Assembly: GCF_001310085.1 (NCBI RefSeq)
Contig: NZ_CP012644.1
Coordinates: 62,001-126,000 of the forward strand
Reading direction: 5' to 3'
Length of the DNA stretch: 64,000 bases
DNA from: Rufibacter tibetensis
GTDB taxonomy: Bacteria > Bacteroidota > Bacteroidia > Cytophagales > Hymenobacteraceae
Within the stretch, counting starts at the first letter, position 1; the number at the start of each line of letters is the position of its first letter. The notes under the pieces are model-generated. The model had not been told where the DNA came from and did not search any database. It worked only from the letters and a program-made list of their open reading frames with translations. This document shows, in pieces, positions 52,677 to 59,800 of this stretch. The translations under genes and the position numbers were made by a program.

Positions 52677-55127
52677 TTATTGAGCTGCTACACGTACCAG
52701 ATCGGCCAACACACCGCCAGCGGTTACTTCTGCGCCTGCACCCGGACCTTTTATCACCATGGGGTTAAAACGATAGCGGTTGGTGGTAAACGAGATGATA
52801 TTGTCGCTCCCGGACAAGCCATAGAAGGCATGGTTCGCATCAACGGTCATCAGTTCTACCTTTACCTGCCCATCTTCCAGCTTACCCACATAGCGCAGTA
52901 CCTTGTTTTCGGCTGCTGCTTTCTCTTTTAATGCCACGAAGTACTCCTCCGACTTCTCCAGCTCCTCGTAAAACGCCTCCACCGTAGGTGCCTGCAAACA
53001 GCTCTGAGGTAGAATCGGCTGTATTTGCACCTCCTCCAGCTCGGTCGGTAAGCCGGTTTCGCGTGCCAGTATCAGTAGCTTGCGGGCAAAGTCTAGGCCG
53101 CTGAGGTCGTCGCGCGGGTCCGGCTCGGTAAAGCCTTTCTCCTGCGCCTCCCGCACCACACTGGCAAAGGTCCTGTCGCCTTTGAACTCATTGAATATAA
53201 AAGAGATGGTGCCGGAAAGTATCGCCTCTATCTTCAGCACCTCGTCGCCGCTGATGAGCAGGTCGTGGAGGGTGGTGATGATGGGCAGGCCGGCCCCTAC
53301 GTTGGTTTCGTACCAGTAGTCCACGCCGTTTTTACGGGCCAGGCGCTTGCTGCGGCTGTAGTCCTCAAAAGGCCCGCTGTTTCCTATTTTGTTGCAGGTT
53401 ACCACCGAAATGCTGCTTTGAAAAAGGGTATTGTATACCTGTGGCACCACAGCGCTGCCGGTGTTGTCTATAAAAACCGAGTTGGGCAGGTTCAGCGAGA
53501 TCGCCTGTTCCACAAACGCATCCAGGTTGCCTGCGTCCTCGCTTTCCTGCAGTTCCTGCTGCCAGTTACCCAGGCCTATGCCCTCGCTCCGGATCAGCAT
53601 TTTGCGGCTGTTGCAGATGCCGGCCAGGTTCACCTTCACATGGCGCTGGGTTTCCAGGTACGCGTGGTGCTCCTGCAGCTGCCGGAGCAGAGTATGGCCG
53701 ATTGTGCCGGTGCCGCAGCAAAATACGTTCAGGGTTTTCACCGGCGACAGGAACAAGGCGTCGTGTATGGCGTTGACCGCTTTCTGCAGGTCCTGCTTCT
53801 CCAGCACCATGGAAATGTTAAGCTCGGAAGAGCCCTGTGCGATGGCATTGATGTTGACGCCACTGCGGCCGAGGGCGCTAAACACTTTGCCCGACAGGCC
53901 TTTGGCGTTGCGCATGTTCTCGCCTACCACCGCCACAATACTTAATTCCTGCTCTATATCGGGTTGCTCCAGCTTCCCGGACAACAGCTCGTAGGCAAAC
54001 TCTTCCTGAATGGCATGGCTGGCGGCCGGCACATCCTGCGGGCTGATGGCAAACGTGATGCTATGTTCCGAACTGGCCTGGGTGATAAGCGTGACGTTAA
54101 CGCCACAGTTTGCCAGTGTATTAAACAACCGGCCGCTAAACCCTTTATGTCCCACCATTCCGCTGCCCTGCACGTTTACCAGGCTAATATCGCGGATATA
54201 GGAAATACCCTTGATCAGGGTGCTGTTCGCCGTAGCTCTAGGACCAATTACAGTGCCCTCAAAAGTAGGGTTAAAGGTATTTTTTATGATGATCCGGATA
54301 TTGTTGGCAATGGCGGGCAGCATAGTCGGCGGGTGTATCACCTTCGCACCGAAATAGGAAAGCTCAATTGCCTCGTTGTAGGACAGCTGCTTCAGCGGAA
54401 ACGCCTTTTTCACCATGCGCGGGTCGGAGGTCATAAAGCCGTCCACATCGGTCCAGATCTGAATTTCGGAGGCTCCTACTGCCGCACCCACTATAGCAGC
54501 GGTATAGTCGGAGCCGCCGCGGCCAAGGGTGGTGGTTTCGCCTTGCTCGTTCGAGGCAACAAAGCCAGTGATTACAGGTATGGCTCCCTGGTTCTGCTCA
54601 AAGAAACCGCGGGTCAGGTCGCCGGTCAGGGGGCCGTTTACGGCGGCTTTGCCGTAGGTGCTGTCGGTTTTGATAAACTGTCGGGCATCGCCAAAAACAG
54701 CCGGTCCGCAATGCTGCCCCACCACATGTGCCAGCATCAGGTTTGAGCAAAGCTCGCCGTAGGCCACCACGCGGTCTTTTGTTCGGGGCGAAACCTCCCC
54801 CAGCGTCCTTATACCTGAGAAAAGTTCCTCCAGCTCATTAAAGAATAGCTTTAGCCCCAGCAGCGCCTGGTTCTGGTGCTTTACCTCCAGAAAACCCCGC
54901 ACCACCTCGTAGTGGCGCTGCTCTATTTCCTTCAGAGTCGGCTGTACCTCTCCGCCTGCTGCTGCCGTAGTCATGCTGTGGAGAAGCGTATCGGTTACGC
55001 CACTCATGGCAGAGCAGATCAAAGCAATGGCCTCGCCCCGTTGCTTGTGGTCTTTCACAATTTGCAACAACATGCCGATGGCGTGTGGTGAGCCGACGGA
55101 GGTGCCTCCGAATTTCAGGATTTTCAT
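52677..55127 (-). CDS. thrA: Bifunctional aspartokinase / homoserine dehydrogenase I
   Basis: 816 residues. The N-terminal aspartokinase begins MKILKFGGTSVGSPHAIGM and has TTLGRGGSDYTAAIVGAA and VDGFMTSDPRMV. Two ACT-type regulatory segments lie at about 310-450 (VNVQGSGMVGHKGFSGRLFNTL and VAVVGENMRNAKGLSGKVF). The homoserine dehydrogenase follows from about 465 (FCCGTGTIGHTLLRQL, SGTISFIFNEF, DPRDDLSGLDFARKLLILAR). It catalyses the first and third steps from aspartate to threonine and methionine in the cytoplasm. No thrB or thrC follows in the window. A Thr-rich leader and attenuator hairpin lie just upstream. Confidence 0.95.
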   Translation of the reverse strand: MKILKFGGTSVGSPHAIGMLLQIVKDHKQRGEAIALICSAMSGVTDTLLHSMTTAAAGGEVQPTLKEIEQRHYEVVRGFLEVKHQNQALLGLKLFFNELEELFSGIRTLGEVSPRTKDRVVAYGELCSNLMLAHVVGQHCGPAVFGDARQFIKTDSTYGKAAVNGPLTGDLTRGFFEQNQGAIPVITGFVASNEQGETTTLGRGGSDYTAAIVGAAVGASEIQIWTDVDGFMTSDPRMVKKAFPLKQLSYNEAIELSYFGAKVIHPPTMLPAIANNIRIIIKNTFNPTFEGTVIGPRATANSTLIKGISYIRDISLVNVQGSGMVGHKGFSGRLFNTLANCGVNVTLITQASSEHSITFAISPQDVPAASHAIQEEFAYELLSGKLEQPDIEQELSIVAVVGENMRNAKGLSGKVFSALGRSGVNINAIAQGSSELNISMVLEKQDLQKAVNAIHDALFLSPVKTLNVFCCGTGTIGHTLLRQLQEHHAYLETQRHVKVNLAGICNSRKMLIRSEGIGLGNWQQELQESEDAGNLDAFVEQAISLNLPNSVFIDNTGSAVVPQVYNTLFQSSISVVTCNKIGNSGPFEDYSRSKRLARKNGVDYWYETNVGAGLPIITTLHDLLISGDEVLKIEAILSGTISFIFNEFKGDRTFASVVREAQEKGFTEPDPRDDLSGLDFARKLLILARETGLPTELEEVQIQPILPQSCLQAPTVEAFYEELEKSEEYFVALKEKAAAENKVLRYVGKLEDGQVKVELMTVDANHAFYGLSGSDNIISFTTNRYRFNPMVIKGPGAGAEVTAGGVLADLVRVAAQ

Positions 55128-55139
55128 ATGATAAGGTCT

Positions 55140-55175
55140 AAAAAAAAGCCTCCCACGTTGGACGGGGAGGCTTTT
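55140..55175 (-). terminator. Transcription attenuator hairpin of thrA
   Basis: On the minus strand an 11-bp stem (AAAAGCCTCCC type arms, 55165-55175 and 55144-55154) with a 10-base loop is followed by an unbroken T run (55147-55140), and thrA starts 13 bp later. The 5' arm can instead pair with ACGGGG and GGC at 55226-55215, late in the leader peptide gene, giving an antiterminator. The layout is that of classical amino-acid attenuation. Confidence 0.85.
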
Positions 55176-55195
55176 GCTGTTATGTTAAAACACTT

Positions 55196-55306
55196 TTAAG
55201 TATTCCTGCTTTTTGCCTTTCCCCGTGTGCAATAGCCTGTTGTACCAGTAGTCGCAGACGTACCGGTAATAATAATGCTAATGGTTGTAAAGGGTGTATG
55301 GCGCAT
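55196..55306 (-). CDS. thrL: Threonine/isoleucine-rich attenuator leader peptide
   Basis: A 36-codon frame starting at 55306 and ending 20 bp before the attenuator hairpin. The peptide has 11 Thr and 4 Ile, with runs FTTISIIIT and SATTGTTG in the middle, much like thrL leaders of enteric bacteria though not alignable to them. Ribosomes stalling at the Thr/Ile codons would leave the antiterminator segment free and let thrA be transcribed. It was found by translating the region upstream of thrA. The symbol is used by analogy. Confidence 0.82.
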   Translation of the reverse strand: MRHTPFTTISIIITGTSATTGTTGYCTRGKAKSRNT

Positions 55307-55496
55307 GGTAAATGACTTTCTGGTTGCGATACTAAAACTTATTGCTGAAGATAGCAAATAACAATCCTTGATTAATTTGCCTGTTCCTTAAGTCGAGTTA
55401 ACAATAGAGTATGGGGCAGTATGTAGGATAGCTTCTAGTATTCAATGCCGTTCCTTATGTTTGCCTGGGAAGGTTTTACTGTTATGAAGAAATTCA

Positions 55497-55895
55497 ATGC
55501 AGCGAAGAAATGGCCCCTGTACCAAAATCCACCTAAAGCGGATACCGGAGGTTGACTTCAGGAGAATACCCACCTACCCCAGGTTCACGGTCTATGACCT
55601 TGACATAAGCGAGGGGGAGGACCAGCTCATATTCGACTCCAGCGACTTCGACGTCATCAACTCAAGGCTGGGCGGCACGATACAGAAGGGCGGCTTCCTG
55701 CAGCTTGGGCCCAGGAGGTACCTGGTGGCCGATGTGCAGGTCGAGCTGATGGGGTGCTTCGATGGATACTCGCTGAACCAGTACTGCCACTCGGGCGGGA
55801 TCCACCGGCACTCCAAGGTATACCAGGGAAGGCCCGTGTCCTATAACGTCCGGATGGTGGTGAAGGTGCGGCAGGTTGCCCCGACCACTACTTAG
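55497..55895 (+). CDS. Hypothetical protein
   Basis: 132 residues, ATG start. Mixed strand/helix, with ISEGEDQLIFDSSDFDVINSRLGGTIQKGGFLQLGPRRYLVADVQVEL and a final RMVVKVRQVA. No transmembrane segment, signal or recognised family. Codon use is regular and the frame fills the gap between thrA and the stem-loop region, so it is probably real. Confidence 0.55.
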   Translation: MQRRNGPCTKIHLKRIPEVDFRRIPTYPRFTVYDLDISEGEDQLIFDSSDFDVINSRLGGTIQKGGFLQLGPRRYLVADVQVELMGCFDGYSLNQYCHSGGIHRHSKVYQGRPVSYNVRMVVKVRQVAPTTT

Positions 55896-56141
55896 TTACC
55901 GGGGACTCACTGAATGGTGTTTTTAACCGTGCAGATAAAGTTTTCCTGCACTATGTTGGTTGTTTAAGCCAAGGACTCTTACAGCACAGATGGAGGCGGG
56001 GCCTTCCCGTTTGCCACCGCGAAAACGCAGCAGGAGGGAACAGGGCACAGTGAAAAGGCCCAGTACCCGTCAGCAAAGTCTTCCCTTAGCCAATCCCAAG
56101 AGCCATCGCCCAAGGGGAAATTCCATACAGGTTTTTCCTGA
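55896..56141. other. Non-coding stretch before the stem-loop row
   Basis: About 245 bp in which only short frames without family pattern occur. Confidence 0.4.
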
Positions 56142-56267
56142 CGCGCCCCATTCAAAACCTTGCTTTTTGAATGGGGCGCGTTTAATTTAAGGGTAAGGTA
56201 ATGCTTACCCTTGGTGCTTGGGATATACCGGGGGAGGTGATGGCTCCACCGGTATATCCCAAGCACC
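56142..56267. repeat. Three consecutive perfect stem-loops
   Basis: Stem 1: 16 bp (56142-56157 with 56165-56180), 7-base loop, followed by TTTAATTT, so it may terminate plus-strand transcription. Stem 2: 9 bp (56189-56197 with 56204-56212). Stem 3: 19 bp (56213-56231 with 56249-56267), 17-base loop, starting on the very next base. No mismatches in any stem. Confidence 0.8.
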
Positions 56268-56411
56268 TCTGCCAAAGTACCTGTTCTTAACAGGGCCGAT
56301 ACGACTTGCCCCGGCGCATTTAGGGTACTCGACTTTAGCTGCCGCCCTCATTGCTCCCCATGCCCCGTGCAGGATAAGACTTTGCCTATCATTACAGTAA
56401 GCATCTTTCCC

Positions 56412-56609
56412 ATGGAAACACCAGAAAAAACGCCCCTACCCAACAAAATGATTGCTGAAACCTACCACTTCCTGGCTGCCCAGCAGGAGTACATGACCCA
56501 ACGGATTGAAGCTAGCCTCGAAAGGAAGTCATATCGAAAGGAGCAAAGGGAAAGAAGATATAAGGAACGGAAGGGGAAACCCAAAGGCAAAAGATATGAG
56601 GGCAGCTAA
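56412..56609 (+). CDS. Small basic hypothetical protein
   Basis: 65 residues from the ATG at 56412 (METPEKTPLPNK); an in-frame ATG at 56367 is possible. A helix AETYHFLAAQQEYMTQRIEASLERK leads to a very basic tail rich in Lys, Arg and Glu, which suggests nucleic-acid contact or a coiled coil. No family recognised. Confidence 0.5.
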   Translation: METPEKTPLPNKMIAETYHFLAAQQEYMTQRIEASLERKSYRKEQRERRYKERKGKPKGKRYEGS

Positions 56610-56817
56610 ATGCGGGATATGTGCTATCAGCCTAGTGATCAATGGGACGTAATCCCCAGATTGTAGTGCCTTTTCCTAACCGGGAATGACACACTATTGA
56701 TGAAACGCGTTTTCTCGGCAAGGGCCAGTTGACCGTAACAGTAATGCTGGGCAATCTGTTTTGCAGAACGGGAATCCCCTTTCAGTTTCTTGTAATCCAT
56801 GGCTTCGCATAAACCAA

Positions 56818-56861
56818 CCCATGCCTGTCTTAACCCGAATCAGGGCTAAAACAGGCATGGG
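56818..56861 (-). terminator. Stem-loop downstream of the giant secreted protein gene
   Basis: Arms CCCATGCCTGT (56818-56828) and ACAGGCATGGG (56851-56861), with an inner TTA-CCC/GGG-TAA pairing. It lies 32 bp after the stop codon of the 1924-residue gene. The following T content is low, so termination may need Rho or the stem may only stabilise the mRNA end. Confidence 0.55.
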
Positions 56862-56893
56862 CCGGCATTACCTATGATGCTCAGCGAATGCAG

Positions 56894-59800
56894 CTAGTTT
56901 CTGACAACCCTGATAACCTTCCTGAAGGATTTGTCCGCTGTCTCCACTACCAAGAAATACAACCCTCTCCTGGGGATGTTGTTTTTAATAAAATCCAGCG
57001 TATATATCTCCGCACCAGGGGACGCGGAGGCGAAGTCTTCCGAAAACAGGTGCCCGCCCATCAGGTCAATCACTCTAACCTTATACTGCTGGGGCTTATC
57101 TGAGGAAAGTTTCAGGTGAACTAAATGGTCAAAGGGGTTAGGGTAAGCCGCAGCGTTGTTTCCTTCCATGTTGTGCCCCGGCGGCGAGGATGGTTCCATG
57201 GCCAGGGAAACGGACGTACCACCCATTACTTCGAACACCTCGATGCCCACGATGGAGGGATTGTCCACCCCGCCTTCGGACTGCAGGGAACTCATATAGA
57301 GAGTCAATGAACCGTCCGTCACAGACACGTTGAAGGTCTCGGTGGTTGCCGTCCGCGGACCCACTTTGCTGGTGATGTCATAGTTGTCGAGCACCCTCGC
57401 GCCTTCCAGGCTTACGTCAAACACCCGCTTGCCGGGTTCCAGGTACCACACCTCGGCGAAGTGGAGCACCACCCTGTACTGCCCGCTTTGGACCGGGAAG
57501 GAGTAGGTGAGGGTGCGGTCGTTGCCGTAGCGCTCGGTCTGGTAGAGGAAGTCGTCCGTGGTGCCTGAGATCGCGTCGCCCGTGGTGTAGGTTCCTCCCC
57601 CGGTGTAGTACTGGTCGGCCGAGAAAGGGCCCAGTGAGGTGGATATGGATCCGTGACCCGAGTTCACGCGGTACAGCGCCAGCTCATTCACCTTGACCGT
57701 CACCTGGTCGGCCTTGCTCACCAATCCCTCCGAGGTCACCCTCAGGCTGAAGACGTAGCTGCCGGCCACCAGCCCGCTCACCGTGGGATCCGCCACCGCC
57801 TTGCTGCTGAAGGTGGCCGTGCCGGGTCCGCTCACCTGCGCCCACTCGTAGGCGGTGATCGGTCCCAGGGTACTGGTGCCAGAGCCTTTTAGCTTCAGGC
57901 TGCTCTCCGGAAGGGTGACGGTCTGGTCAGGGCCGGCGTCCGCCATAGGAGCCTGGTTGGTGACCGTGAAACCCACCGTCAGGCCAGTGCCAGCTATTCC
58001 GGTGCCATCGCCGTTGGAATACGGGGTGGCAGACAAAGTATAGTTCCCCGAGGAAGGCGTCCAGGCCGAGTACTTTCCGTCCGTGTCCCAGAACAAGGCA
58101 TAAGGCGCGGATGTTTCTACCGTGTTCCGGGTTTCCTGGCCACTCAGGTTGAACACGATGCTGCCTACGGTTGCCGGAACGGTATTCGCACGTATGTTCA
58201 GGTTCCGGGACGGTAGCGTTGCCAGGTTGAAAGAGCTACCGTTCGTGATTTTATGGAGGTCCTCGCCCGTGTCTGCGTTGACTAAGGTAAAGTCCAGCAC
58301 ATAAGCATCGCTTGAGTTTTCCAATACGGTGACTTTAACCTGATCGGAGACGCTGATGAATTCCCCATTGTCTTTTACAACTAAACCAAAGACATATTCC
58401 CCAACCACAAGATTACTTATTTGAGGTTTAGCCTCTGTTTTGCTGCTAAAGACAGCTTGGTTGGGTCCGCTTTCCTGGCTCCAGGTATAGCTTACAACGG
58501 ACCCATCAGAGTCAGTACCCGCGCCATCAAGGGTAGCACTGTTGGTAGGCGAAACAATGGTTTTGTCAGAGCCGGCATTTGCCACTGGGGGAGTGTTAAC
58601 GGTAGGCACCTTGTAAACCTCGATGCCCGAAATCTTGGGGTTGTCCACCCCGCCCTCAGCGGCTAGCGCGCTCAGGTAAAGGCTGAGCGTGCCGTCCGTC
58701 ACTTCCACGGTGAAAGTCTCGGTCGTGGCCGCGCGCGGTCCCACCTTCTTGGCGATATCATAGTTGTCCAGCACCCTGGTGCCTTCCAGGGTCACGTCAA
58801 ACACCCGCTGCCCGGCATTCTGGAAATAGACCTCAGCGAAATGCAGCACCACCCGGTACTGCCCGCTAGGCATGGGGAGGGAGTACGAGAGCGGTCCCCA
58901 CTCGTTGCGCTCGCTCTGGTAGAGCGCGTCGTCGTCAGTCCCCGAGATGGGGTCGCTCGTCGTGTAGGTGCCCCCACCCGAGAAGTACTGGTCAGCCGAG
59001 AATTGCCCCAGGGAGGTAGTCAAAGCTCCCCCACCAGCGTTTATCCGGTGCACCGCCTCATTTTGGTTTGAAGGGACACTGGTAGGAGTCATTCTGAATC
59101 CCTCAGTGGAACTGAGCAAAGGGAATCCCCCCTGGTCTCCGGCACCCGCCGTGATATAGAGCCCATTATTGCTTTCAATCACCTGGGTGCCATGCCGCTC
59201 CCCGATCAAATCTGCCACCCGGGCCCAGGTGTTATTGTTTACATCAAGCGCATGGACTTCCCTATGCGCATCTGATTGGCCACTTTCCCCCCCGATCACG
59301 ATAAGCTCGTTTCCCAATGCCACGGTGGCGGCACCGGCCCTAGGGATGGGAAGGTTACTTCCGGAGGGCAGGGTGGACCACCGGCCGGTGGCAAACTCAA
59401 ACACATCCACCTCGGGAACAGTCAAGGTAAATACCTGATCCGTGATCCCTGAGCTTCTTCGCCCCCCGGCCACATACAGCTTTCCATTGATGATGGAAGC
59501 ATGAAAATGGTCTCTGGCCCGAGGGGCATCAGGGAGCGACCTCCAGGTATTGGTGGCTGGGTCATACTCATCAAACCAGGTAACATGCCCCGTCCAATGC
59601 CCGTCTGTAATCCCGCTTACCACATAGATCTTGTTATTATGAACTACTATGCCCGCAGAACCGCGCCTTCTGTTCGTGGGAATAGCTGCTCCTATAGTCC
59701 AGGAGTTTGTTGCCGGGTTATAGATGTGGATGTTAGCCACGGGTGTCTCGCGCGGGTATCCGCCGGTCATAGCCCCCACTACGTAGATAAGTCCATTCAA

